From Cryomorphaceae bacterium (lineage in GTDB: Bacteria; Bacteroidota; Bacteroidia; Flavobacteriales; Schleiferiaceae): a stretch of 47,051 nucleotides of DNA. Position numbers and translations under genes: made by a program. Each line of letters opens with the position of its first letter. Within the stretch, counting starts at the first letter, position 1. The stretch spans positions 119,209 through 166,259 of the forward strand of contig JAHEGI010000020.1 in NCBI GenBank assembly GCA_024639785.1. The letters are read 5' to 3'. Positions 25,283 to 36,300 of this stretch are shown piece by piece. The notes under the pieces were generated by a model that was not told the origin of the DNA, did no database searches, and saw only the letters and a program-made list of their open reading frames with translations.

Positions 25283-26600
25283 AACTCAGACCAACATTAA
25301 CATTCAAACCATTTGAACCCGAATACACATAGGGAGTTCCTCCTGAAAATCTCGGAATATTTAAGGGATTGTTAATTCCAACGCTCAACCTTGTCCATGG
25401 ACTAATGAGTGCCCGAAAAGACAAACTTGGATTCAGGATCCCATATTCAAGTAAATAGGTGAAGCCGTAATTCACATGAAACCATTTAGAATCAGTGTCT
25501 TCGAGGAATACTCCACTAAAAGTTCGTGTCATTAAATAGTCTTTCTTTCGCTGCACAAACCATAGCATCTCTTTATTATTACCTCGGCGAACACGCGCAT
25601 ACAAGATTAGATCTACATTTCCCGATAGATTCCAATTTCCGCTGCCTTCTGTAATTGTAGGCAATATTGACGTCACGTCCAAGCTGGAAACATCCTCAAA
25701 AATAGCAGTCATACTATCCACACCAAGCTGGTAATTTACCCCTTCAAAATCATAGCCACCTTCATAGGTAATCTCATAGATGTCATTAATGGCTGGAATC
25801 AGAGTGAAATTGGAAACTCCCAACCCCACACTAAGCTTTGAACTAAGCTTTCGTTCAACACCAAAATTCAATGAAGGAGTGAATTTATTAGGTCTTAAAC
25901 TCCCAAGAGAAAATCCATTTTGAAGAATGCCATCTATTATCTCCCTCCCAAAATGCTGAGCTCGTGCTCTATACTTGAAAGCAATAAAATTCGTATCCGC
26001 GCTGAACTCACGATTCAATTGGCATTCGTCAGTTACAAATCGAAATCCAGCTAGGGGAGCATCAAAATTGATCCGGAAGGAAATACTGAGATTTTCCGAT
26101 TTTGAATGTCTCCCATAAAAGAGCCTTTCCTTTAGAATCGAAGACACATAAACACCAGAATTTGAGTTGGCATATTGCCCCAGAGGATTTAGCGTGATGC
26201 CCTCTGTGATAAGCTGTAAAAAGTCACTGTCTATTGAAAGTGTATTGGATTGTATAACTTCAATCCCCAAAGTTTCAACGAAGGATGATTTTGAACGTAA
26301 TATGCCAATTGGCCTCAATACCACATCTCCATTTAGATTTATTAAATCATTCGCACGTGCTAGCTGCATCAAATTTGAACCGACATCTCCCCCTAGGATT
26401 TGTCCAAAATTGAAATTCGTTGCCAGGTTCAATCCCACGCCTCCAAACTCCAAATAGAATTTTGGACTATTCCCAAAGGCCGGCATTGTTTCCAATCTTG
26501 AAATAGGATTCAAAACACCAAAAGAGGTCAGTTGTGCTTCCCCCCTTGTGGTTAATACTAATGATAGTATTAACGTGAAGTATTTAAAGCTCCAGTTCAT
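25260..26600 (-). CDS. Putative outer-membrane beta-barrel protein (DUF5723-like)
   Basis: This 446-aa protein has a signal peptide MNWSFKYFTLILSLVLTTRGEAQ. The body is rich in Gly, Asn and aromatic residues with alternating strands: KFYLEFGGVGLNLATNFNF near the start, LSSKLSVGLGVSNFTLIP in the middle, and a final strand NVNVGLSFGTF before KQE. The overall pattern recalls the DUF5723 family of Bacteroidota outer-membrane proteins; this match is from memory and uncertain. The chosen ATG overlaps the lipoprotein gene end by 17 bases; an in-frame ATG 15 bases further upstream is possible. A partnership with the preceding lipoprotein is inferred from position. Confidence 0.6.
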   Translation of the reverse strand: MNWSFKYFTLILSLVLTTRGEAQLTSFGVLNPISRLETMPAFGNSPKFYLEFGGVGLNLATNFNFGQILGGDVGSNLMQLARANDLINLNGDVVLRPIGILRSKSSFVETLGIEVIQSNTLSIDSDFLQLITEGITLNPLGQYANSNSGVYVSSILKERLFYGRHSKSENLSISFRINFDAPLAGFRFVTDECQLNREFSADTNFIAFKYRARAQHFGREIIDGILQNGFSLGSLRPNKFTPSLNFGVERKLSSKLSVGLGVSNFTLIPAINDIYEITYEGGYDFEGVNYQLGVDSMTAIFEDVSSLDVTSILPTITEGSGNWNLSGNVDLILYARVRRGNNKEMLWFVQRKKDYLMTRTFSGVFLEDTDSKWFHVNYGFTYLLEYGILNPSLSFRALISPWTRLSVGINNPLNIPRFSGGTPYVYSGSNGLNVNVGLSFGTFKQE

Positions 26601-28596
26601 AGTTGACAATGGCATCTAATGAAAGTGAGCACTCTAAATAATCGTCGGGCTTAAGGATGACTTGTTCCGGGAAATCTGTACTGCTAATCCCTAAATTCAA
26701 AACAATTGCCTCTACTTCAGGCAAGCTCTGAATTTGATTGAAATCCAAATGAAGTTCGGAAATGATTTCGCCAAAACTTAAAACAAGGGTGTCATTGAAT
26801 TGAACAATACCCTGACTATCTATAAAGTCCAATGTTAAATCAATATCCAATGGGATTATCGAAAGACCTGAAAGGGTTATCCGAACATCCTCCAAGAGGT
26901 CTACCAATGTAGTATCGACTAATTGACCTGTTTGAATAGTGTCCGTAATTATTAGATTACTCAGAGCAAACTTGCTTCTCTGCAAAATGGTGATGTCTGC
27001 GTTTAAGTCATCGCCTTTTTTAATAAAATTGGGTACCCCATTAGACTGGAGAGAGGTTGAGGCGACCGTAGCATCAATTTCAATCCCAAAAATATTTCCA
27101 GGAATTTCAATGAAAGGGTCACTTGGGTTTGGGGACACCATCAGCAATGATTCCCTATTTCTCGGAAAGGCTTTTGTTTGAGGATAGTCTATTCCGAAAT
27201 TTTGAACATCAGCATGAAAGGCCCCTTGAGAATTATAACTATTAAGATCTAGGTTTACAAATATGGGTACACCTATGCTGTTGTTAAAATCCAAACTTAC
27301 TTCGGGCTCAAAAAATAAAAGTGTTGCTCCAGGTAGGACTTCAATGCCATCTAAATCAACAGTATCTGTTACCCCAAAAGAAAATTCTCCGAAGAAACCC
27401 GTGGCACTTTTTAATTGTACCTCTTCAAAGCTAAATGTAATAGATACAGACTCTTGGAAATTGAATCCAATACAATTTGAAATATCTGCTATTTCCACCA
27501 ACACACTCAATGGGAATGTATTTGGAGCGCCTCCGCTTACTAAGTCGACTGCCACATCTTGGATGATTATAGTACCGGTATCTGGCAAGAAAGGTCCTGT
27601 GTTAATCTGAAATCCAAACTCCCCAAACCCATCGAATGAATTAGGAATTAGAACATTCGTAGTTACGATCTCATCTAGTGGAGTTGTTATCTCATACTTA
27701 ACTTTCCCAAATTCAATTTCGATTTCATGAAGTGATAGCCCTGAAGGCAAGTTCAAAGTCTCTTCGTACTGGGTCGAAAATAATTGACTCTGTGGAAAAA
27801 CCACATTCCCCTCTTGAACTTCAATACCATTCGTACTTAAACTCATGTTGATTGCATCTGCTGTATTTATATACACCAGCTGCCCACCACTGCCGAGTGT
27901 CGACATGGAAATGACCTGAAGCGTAAGTGAGCTTCCAAGTTGTTTACCTACTAATGATTTAGTCTGAGTAGCCGTTTGTCCAGGCGAAACACTCAAAAAA
28001 TTAAAATTAGCCAATTGAGATCCAGTCCCAGCATTAACTAAGGCTACAACCATGGAAATCGGAGTTGGCCATCCATTAGTGATTGTTAATTCGCATGTCC
28101 CCTGGTTGATTGTTGCAGAACAAATTGGAGAACTACCCTGAAGAGGGTAAGAGCCTCCATTTATCGGGCCTAGTTGAGGAAATACTTGAGTAGTCCCATT
28201 AAGCCCTTGAATTATCGTATTTGTAGTCCCACCTGCAGCCGCACCAAATTGCGAAAGTGTCATGGAATTCGATATAGTGAAGTTTGGCAAATTAATGGCA
28301 CCAATTTCAAATGAATCCGATAGTCCAAAGTTCGGAAGTCTTGGCAATAAAGAATCCGCATATATAGTTACAGCAGAGTCAATGCTTTGCTCAAAAAAGA
28401 AAGAAGAAGTATCCGATTGTAAATCACTAGTCATATTGGATACTCCATCTTCTAATACCATAGATATGGTCCCAATAGGAACGCTTAGATTGGGCTGAAA
28501 TGTTCCGCTTAAAGTATTGAGAGAAATATACTCCCCTGTGCATGCACTGAAAAGTGCTGACAATACAAGTATTAGTGGCTTTAGAATCTGTTTCAT
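26584..28596 (-). CDS. Large lipoprotein of unknown function
   Basis: This 670-aa protein has a lipoprotein signal: MKQILKPLILVLSALFSACT, with Cys19 as the lipidation site. The mature chain is almost all beta, with repeated Leu/Ile-alternating strands and many Asp/Ser/Asn turns (FGLSDSFEIGAINLPNFTIS; DITILQRSKFALSNLIITDT; IPLDIDLTLDFIDSQGIVQF). It has few Cys and no membrane helices. I recognise no catalytic motif or named domain. Its start overlaps the propeller gene stop as ATGA. Being lipidated and next to an outer-membrane barrel gene, it is a candidate anchor or assembly factor for the adhesin. Confidence 0.65.
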   Translation of the reverse strand: MKQILKPLILVLSALFSACTGEYISLNTLSGTFQPNLSVPIGTISMVLEDGVSNMTSDLQSDTSSFFFEQSIDSAVTIYADSLLPRLPNFGLSDSFEIGAINLPNFTISNSMTLSQFGAAAGGTTNTIIQGLNGTTQVFPQLGPINGGSYPLQGSSPICSATINQGTCELTITNGWPTPISMVVALVNAGTGSQLANFNFLSVSPGQTATQTKSLVGKQLGSSLTLQVISMSTLGSGGQLVYINTADAINMSLSTNGIEVQEGNVVFPQSQLFSTQYEETLNLPSGLSLHEIEIEFGKVKYEITTPLDEIVTTNVLIPNSFDGFGEFGFQINTGPFLPDTGTIIIQDVAVDLVSGGAPNTFPLSVLVEIADISNCIGFNFQESVSITFSFEEVQLKSATGFFGEFSFGVTDTVDLDGIEVLPGATLLFFEPEVSLDFNNSIGVPIFVNLDLNSYNSQGAFHADVQNFGIDYPQTKAFPRNRESLLMVSPNPSDPFIEIPGNIFGIEIDATVASTSLQSNGVPNFIKKGDDLNADITILQRSKFALSNLIITDTIQTGQLVDTTLVDLLEDVRITLSGLSIIPLDIDLTLDFIDSQGIVQFNDTLVLSFGEIISELHLDFNQIQSLPEVEAIVLNLGISSTDFPEQVILKPDDYLECSLSLDAIVNYELEL

Positions 28597-29489
28597 TGAA
28601 TAGAGTACAAGAGAATGTCTGAACTCTTGTTTTTTCGCAATACCCTAGCGAGAAGGATGTTCTTTGTGTCTACTACAATTAAATTAAAATCGTCTCCTTC
28701 CGTATTAAAAGGCCCGGGTAGCGCTTGCGGCACTGTGCTATTTTTCACCAAACAAAATATTTCTAAACCTCGACCTTCCACATACCTAGAAAAATAAATG
28801 TTCCCAAATGAGTCAACACTTGGAAATAATTCGTCCCCCGGCGTATTTACTCTTTCTAAGTTTTGCGGTTCTCCCCAAAGGTGTTCACCTCTCCGCACCA
28901 CATAGTAAATATCATATCCTCCCTTACCCCCAGGTTGATTACTTACAAAGAAGAGTACATTTTGGCGAGTGTCAAAAAACGGCTGTTGATAGCTGAAGTC
29001 AGGATTAATAAATGGGAGCAAGCTGCATTCTGAGGATTGTTCATTAATGTCGACTTGCAATAGCTCAAATGGTAAAATCCCCCCGAAATTCTTGTCAAAG
29101 CGATTTCTGCTAATAAACATCGTTTTTAAATCCCCTGAAAAAGAAACCGAGCCGATGTTATACTTGACAGATTCTAATTCACACAAACCTGTTTTATCGA
29201 ATTCTGATACCTCATCATTCTTTAGATTATAAAGGAAAAGATCCACCTTGTCTTCTCGCAGAACCCTGGATAACCCCTTTCTGCCATTAGAACAAAATAC
29301 AATGTAATCCCTGGTCATCGGCGCCAAACCAAAGTCATTACTTTTTGTGGTAATCAATGGCTTGGCAATATAATTTGAACGCAGATAGTCTGGGAACTCT
29401 TGGGCCCAAGCATACCCTAGAATTCCCCACATTAGAATAGTAGCCTTAATTAAGGAAGAATACGGGTGTTTCAATTTTTGACTTTTCAT
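28593..29489 (-). CDS. Secreted PD40/TolB-like beta-propeller protein
   Basis: This protein of about 298 aa has a signal peptide ending GYAWAQ. The mature part carries PD40-type blades as in T9SS-associated and OmpA-linked propellers of Bacteroidota: VSFSGDLKTMFISRNR, FFDTRQNVLFFVSNQPGGKG followed by GYDIYYV, and GDELFPSVDSFGNIYFSR. The C-terminus has LLARVLRKNKSSDILLYSIQ and no OmpA domain, so it is a propeller alone. The start chosen is MKSQKLKHP; an ATG 15 bases earlier is in frame. It overlaps the SprF-like gene end by about 44 bases. Confidence 0.8.
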   Translation of the reverse strand: MKSQKLKHPYSSLIKATILMWGILGYAWAQEFPDYLRSNYIAKPLITTKSNDFGLAPMTRDYIVFCSNGRKGLSRVLREDKVDLFLYNLKNDEVSEFDKTGLCELESVKYNIGSVSFSGDLKTMFISRNRFDKNFGGILPFELLQVDINEQSSECSLLPFINPDFSYQQPFFDTRQNVLFFVSNQPGGKGGYDIYYVVRRGEHLWGEPQNLERVNTPGDELFPSVDSFGNIYFSRYVEGRGLEIFCLVKNSTVPQALPGPFNTEGDDFNLIVVDTKNILLARVLRKNKSSDILLYSIQ

Positions 29490-30348
29490 TGATAAAATCC
29501 ACACTCAAACCAACTGTATGAGATTGCTTTGAGAAATAACGCATCGAGTTTGCTGGATAGGAGTACTTGTAGAAAAGCTTAAACCCTCTTGACTCGAAAA
29601 AAGCATTAAACCCATAGTCATTTGAATGCCTATGCAGCCCTACCCTTAGTTCAGGTGTGACAAAATATTGGCCATAAAGGTTAACCACATTTGGTGAACC
29701 TTGTTCTACAACCAGCATCCCTGAGTATGCTATTTTCAATGTTGGACTGAATTGCGCTTCAGATCCACCGTAGAAACAGATACTTCTCGAGGTGTAATTG
29801 TCAATCAGAAATTGTCCTTTTACGACATTGAGCAAACTCAAACCTGCATAACTCTCTTCATTGTAGTACATTCCACTTATGTCCAAGTTGTAGTAGAAGG
29901 TATTGTACACCGCTGTATTAATACTGATGTCCGCAAGATCAATGAACTTCTCATTATTCAGATTCATATTGAAATTGTGGAAACCATGTTTCATCCCAAA
30001 AGAAAAATACTCTGCTCTAGAAATTTGAAGGTGATAGGCCGTCGATAAACTAAAACTATTACTCTTTATAGGGCCAATTTCATCACTTATTATGGCCGCA
30101 GACAAACCAAGGTTTAAATCAATAAGCTTATAATCAAATGATGTTATTGAAGACCTTGGCGCACCTTCAATGCCCAGATATCGATAATCAGTTAGAAATG
30201 AAACTGTTCCACTATACATACCCGAAAAACTCGGCGCCAATACTATTGGATTAAAAATATACGTGTTCAAGGAGGGGTTTTCCTGAGCACGAAGTTGGGG
30301 GGAAGCAAATAATGCCATTCCTAGAACTAGTAGTATGCTACGCCTCAT
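29446..30348 (-). CDS. PorP/SprF-family type IX secretion system membrane protein
   Basis: This 300-aa outer-membrane protein has signal peptide MRRSILLVLGMALFASPQLRAQ. The family opening NPSLNTYIFNPIVLAPSFSG follows, with SFLTDYRYLGIEGAPRSSIT, and then barrel strands (FSFGMKHGFHNFNMNL; ITSFDYKLIDLNLGLSAAII). In Flavobacterium johnsoniae SprF is encoded next to the giant adhesin SprB and is needed for its display. Here the gene starts inside the adhesin stop codon (ATGA), the same arrangement. It is the most confidently placed partner of the adhesin. Confidence 0.9.
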   Translation of the reverse strand: MRRSILLVLGMALFASPQLRAQENPSLNTYIFNPIVLAPSFSGMYSGTVSFLTDYRYLGIEGAPRSSITSFDYKLIDLNLGLSAAIISDEIGPIKSNSFSLSTAYHLQISRAEYFSFGMKHGFHNFNMNLNNEKFIDLADISINTAVYNTFYYNLDISGMYYNEESYAGLSLLNVVKGQFLIDNYTSRSICFYGGSEAQFSPTLKIAYSGMLVVEQGSPNVVNLYGQYFVTPELRVGLHRHSNDYGFNAFFESRGFKLFYKYSYPANSMRYFSKQSHTVGLSVDFINEKSKIETPVFFLN

Positions 30349-33300
30349 CGTTGAATATATATATAACCAATGTGACGGATTCCAATCGAAGGAATTTCAA
30401 CCGTGAAATAATAGGTGCCTGTAGGTAAGAACCCATCGGGATTCTGTATGATTGTTGTCCGAGAGGACTCACCATCAAATGAATTATCATAAGGAGCCAT
30501 TCGGAATACAAGTTCTCCATTTCGGTTGTAAATACTCAGGGTATTATCTGGATATGCTTCAATTCCAGGAATTTCTAGATAATCATTTACGCCATCCCCA
30601 TTGGGAGTAAATACTGTGGGTATGAACAGATCGCAATAATCTATATCCAAGAAGTTCGGGAATCCATCATCATCGCAATCATCGTAAACAATACCATCTC
30701 GGTCATAATCCCTCTCTAAGAAGTCAGAAAGTCCATCACCGTCTGAATCTGTGTCTAGGTAATTTGGGATGCCGTCAAAATCAAAATCATCAAAGCCATC
30801 GTCCGTGTCTGGAATCGAGTCACAATCCGCATCTGTAGTGGGAATAATAACTACATCTGTGTAAACACAATTATTGGAATCGGTAATAGTATACTCATAA
30901 ACGAGACCACTCAAACCTGAAATACTCGTAAGGGTATCTCCAGTATCCCATAGAATTCCAAATGGTGCAGTTCCACCTGCAATAACAACCTCTGCGGCAC
31001 CTGTTGTGTCAAATTGACAATTCACCCCGGACAAGATTGTCGACGTTCCAACCAAAAGATTTGGTTCGGTAACGATCACCTGATTTGACGTTGAGTATTG
31101 ACCAATACACCCTGCAGTGTCTGTCACCTGCATGTAGTAACTACCTGCGGTGAGGTTGCCAAACTTCGCCGTATCCTGATACGTAGTTCCACTATCAATA
31201 GAATAACGCAGCATGTTACCTCCAAATGCCGAGATAATAATTTCACCAGTGGCATTCCCGAAACAGTCGACATTCTTCACTAATGCACTAGAAACATAGA
31301 ATGAATCTGGTTCATCGATGTAGAACTGACCCCAATTATTCGGGAATGCTGTACATCCGTTAACATCTGTTACATGATAGGTATACAGACCAGTATCGAG
31401 GTTTGTAAATAACGTTTGGCTCAGCATCGTTGCCCCTGAGTCAATACTAACTAAAGGACCAACTCCTCCATCAATGTCAAATTCTATGAAGCCATCGATC
31501 GAACGGAAGCACTTCGAATCAGCAAATTTGATTTGATTAACTAAAAGGGAATCAGGTTCTTTTACTGTAGAGAATACCGTCAACAAGCATGCATTATCAT
31601 CCCGGATGTCTACGGTATAATAGTCCGCGGATAAGGAGTCCACCATATCGCCAGTACCAATGATATTTGAACTACCATCAAACCACTTAATGTCATACGT
31701 TGAAGTAGTGGCCAAAGTTCCACCACTAATTGCCAGGGAAACCGCCCCTAGCTCATCATCTTTACAGACATTATGAGTAACCGTACTAATGGCCGATAGT
31801 GCAGGAGGGTTAGTTACCACATAATTGAATGTTGTTACGGACTGAGAGTTCACTACCACTGGACATGCATTTGAATCGGTCGCCGTTACGACATATGACC
31901 CAGCAAGGAGTGAATCAAACAAGGGGTTCAAACTATATGAAATACCGTTGTTGATGGAATATAGTGTGGGCGTATTGCCACCGGACACAGTTAATGCTAA
32001 CTCTGCATCATTAAAATTGAAACACGTTATATCTTTTTTGGACACTTCTCGTATGACCAAAGGATCCGGCTCGAACAACGAAACATACCTAGACAATCCA
32101 TCTACAACTTTAAGCGGGCATGCATTCGTATCAAATACATTAATTAAGTAGTTGCCTCCTTCCAGGGAGCCAAATGCAGCTGCGGTTTGTGTAACTGAAG
32201 ATGTCCCTGAAATAGCATACGTCAAAGGCCAATTGCCTCCTGTGGCCGTCACTTGGATTAATCCGTCATTATCACCATTACACGTAACCTGTGTGGTAAT
32301 AATATTTCTCAATGTCAATGAGTCTGGTTCCGTAATCTGAATTGAAACAGGGACTCGAGAATATGTGGGACAAGCATTTACATCCTGAATTCCGACACTA
32401 TAGGTGCCCGGGAATAACCCCGTAAAGGTATTATTCTGAACATAGAACCCTTTAGATGCATCAATAGAATATGAAATTGGTGCATTGCCCCCGCTTGCAT
32501 GCAATACAATTTCCCCATTCTCAAAATCTTTACACGTCACATCTAAAACAGTCACACTATCAATGAATAGGGAGTCAGGGGCAGTGACCACTACAGACGT
32601 AGCAACCTTCTTCAACAAAGCACAATTCTTGTTGTCTTTTACTTTGATAGAATAGTTTCCATCACTCAGATTTGTAAATACTGGTGAACTCTGGAATATT
32701 GCACCACCATTGACACTGTAAGAGCGTGTATTACCTCCAGATGCAGTGAGTTCAATAGATCCATTCGTGTAATTCGCACAACTTGGGTCTACAATTTTTA
32801 CTTCCCACAGTGTCAAACTATCGGGCTCGGTAAGCGTTTGAATCGATGTAAGACCAGCTTCAAAGTATATATCACAATTCTTACTATCCTCGAGTTCTAC
32901 GAAGTATGTACCTGCCGCTAAGTTGTTGAATACACTCGTGATTCCAAATCCTTGACTTGGATCGATCCTGTAGCTCAGGATATTTCCACCGGTTGCGTCT
33001 ATTTCAATTTTTCCATCTTGAGAGTTCTTACAATCAAGGTTCCGAGTCGTTATTGATTCAACACGTACAGAGTCAGGCTCATTTACATAGACTGAAGGAA
33101 CATAGGCATAAACTGGGTTACATCCTTTATTATCCGACACAGCTATTGAATAGGATCCTGCTGTTAATCCAGTAAAGTTGCTATCCAACTGATACGAAGC
33201 ACCACCATTTATGCTGTACTTCCGCGTATTGCCTCCAGTTGCAAGAATCTCTATGCTTCCATCAGCACCATCCTTACATGACACGGGATTTACCACATAA

Positions 33301-36300
33301 GATGAAACATACAATTGATCAGGTTCTGTAAGTACAATTGAACGGTTTGTTAGATAGAAAACCTGACAGTTATTTATATCACGAACTCTAATCGTATAAG
33401 CTCCTGGCGACAGATTAGTAAATGTATAAGTCGAAGACCATGTTACACCGTTATTGATAGAATATTCCAATTCATTACCCCCACCCGCAGTAATCTCAAT
33501 ATTTCCATCATCACTATCATAACAGCTTGAATTTTCAAACGAAACGTTTGAAACAATGACAGAATCTGGTTCCGTCAATTCAAAAACCTTGTTTGTATTG
33601 TAAGTAACCTCACAACCTTTTGAATCCTGGACATCAATTCGATATTCTCCTGCTCCAAGTCCATTAAATAAAGTTTGTTGAGAATAGGTCGAACCATTAT
33701 TGATCGAATATGAAAGTGAATTACCTCCAGTTGCACTGATTTCAATACTGCCATTCAATGAGCCGTGACAAAGAGGCTCCACTGCGGTAATGTCCTCAAC
33801 AAGAACTGAGTCTGGCTTAACCAAAGTGAGGTTCCTGTTGATATTATATGTAACAGGACAAAGGTTAATATCTCGCACTGTAACATAGTAGGTGCCCGCA
33901 GACAGTTCACTGAATAATGGATCAGTCTGATAGGTGGTTCCACCATCCAAATTATACTGACGTGTACGTCCACCAGAAGCGACTATTGTTATCTCCCCAT
34001 TTGTGCTATCAAAACACGTGGGATTTGATTTGAGTGTGTTTGAAACGATAAGTTTGTTCGGCTTACCAACAATTACTGCCGAACTGTAGCTGTTAAAGTT
34101 TGCAGGGCAATTATTATTGTCTGTCACATCAAGTGTATACGTGCCACTAGAGAGGTTACCAAAGATTCCATTCGTTGAATATGTAACCCCTCCATTGATA
34201 GAGTATTTTACATTCGTTCCTCCAGAAGCACTCAAGCTAATACCCCCATCTGCGTACTCAAAACACGTTGTTGAGTCCACTGTGACATCCTGAAGGATTA
34301 TTTCATTTGGCTGTGTCAATGTTTGACTTTGGCTCACTGAATAGTACACCGGGCATGCCTTCGTATCGGAGACGACGACTGAATAAACTCCTGCATCCAA
34401 TCCTGTAAAGTTGCCCGAAGCCGCCGTGACTGAACCATTGTCAATACTGTATGATTTAACATTACCACCAACCGCGGTAACTGTCAAACTACCTGTGGAA
34501 TCATTGTAACAGGTTAGATTTTGCTTCGCTATGGATGTGACCTTTAAAGAGTCTGGAGATGTTACAGATTTACTGAAGGAACGTGAACAGCCTACGGCAT
34601 CATAAACAGTCACTTGGAACGTTCCGGCAGCTAAACCTGTGGCAGTGGCATTGGTTTGCAAATTCGGATCGTTCCACTGGTAGCTATACCCCGAAGTAGA
34701 TGGTGTGCCTCCAGAGGCTGCAACTGCAAGTTCTCCATCCTGACTTTCATAACATGACGTAGGCGTTGAGGTAATTGTTGCCGCTATAGCCGTCGCCTGG
34801 GTTAATGTTACTGCAGTAGCTGAGGTCACCTCACAATCTTTGGAGTCCTTAACTCGAAGCGTATACTGACCAAACGGAAGGGATTTTGTATTCGAAGACT
34901 GGTATGTCACCCCGTTGTTAAATGAGTATACATAAGGCGGTGTGCCTCCTCCAGCTGTAATTGTAATGGAACCATTGTCGCCATAACATTGTGGATCTTG
35001 CTTTGTATTCGAAAGCGATAATTGTGTTGGTTCCGTGATTTCAGCGGTTGAAGAGTCCTGACAGCCCCGATTATCCGTTACAACAACACGGTAAATATCA
35101 GCCTCTAATCCAACGATATAGGACTGCGTTCCAATGGAGATATTAGAACCGTTTTTCTTCCATGAGTATGCATAGGGAACCAATCCATTCGATGCTGCAA
35201 TTGATAATTGACCATTATTCCCTCCATTACAACTCACATTTTGCACAACCGTAATCGCAGTCACAGGTGAATAAACAATAACCTTCACCTCTTCGAGCAG
35301 GCTTTCGCATCCACTTGAGGGATTGTATTCAGAGACAAAATAGGTTTTCGTTCCAGGGTTGCCTGTATTCGGAATTGGAGCGCCAGGCAGCAATGTGATT
35401 CCATCTGAATCGTACCACCTTAAGAGATTACCTACAACATTCGGTGATGCTGAGAGTGCTACATTATTGGCAGATCCTAAACATCTAAAGGTAGAAGCCG
35501 CTACAATGGGTGTATTGGGAAGTGCGCTGACCGTAACCTTAATCCGCACTCTTCCGCTTTCGCATCCAGTTGAATTGTTCACCTGTGAAACGTACATGTA
35601 AGACTGACCTACAGTTTGTGCTGTAACAGTTGGCGCAACGGTTGATCCTACGCCTCCAACTTGGGTGCCATACCAATAGAGTGTGTTGCCATTTGCTGCG
35701 GCCACGAGATTTAAAGCCGAGAAAGGAGGTTCACCTTGGCAAAGGATGGTATCAGAAACTATGGGGTTAGCCGGATTTGCGGATACCGTTACAGTTACAA
35801 CATTGGTAGGTTTAGATACACCATTGTCCGTCACGACTCTACGGTAATATTTAGTGACTGTGGAAGGTGTTGGGGTGTAACCGAGACTAATTGCCCCTGG
35901 AATATTAACCCATGTAGCGTTTACCGTGCTGTCTTGCCATTGGTACGTAAAGGCCTCTGATCCGCCTGAGGCCGTCGTCTGAGAAACCAAAGCTACAGGT
36001 TGGTATCCCGAGCAAACCACCTGGTTTGAGCTTATAGAACCAGGATTTAATGGACGGGCAAAAATTCGGATTGTATCCTCTTCTGAACAGCCATTTCCAT
36101 CGGTTCCCACTACCTTAAAAATGGTTGTTGAATTCAATGTCCCAGAAACGGTTCGCGTTGTAGTCGTGGCCAGGACGTTGGTAGGAGTCCAAGAATAACT
36201 AACCAAACCTGAAGTTGCGTTTAAGTTTACTGTAGCGCCAGGCGGAAGGTACCTCCCATTTAAAGGTATGGCCTGTACAAGTGGCTTTGGATTAACACTA

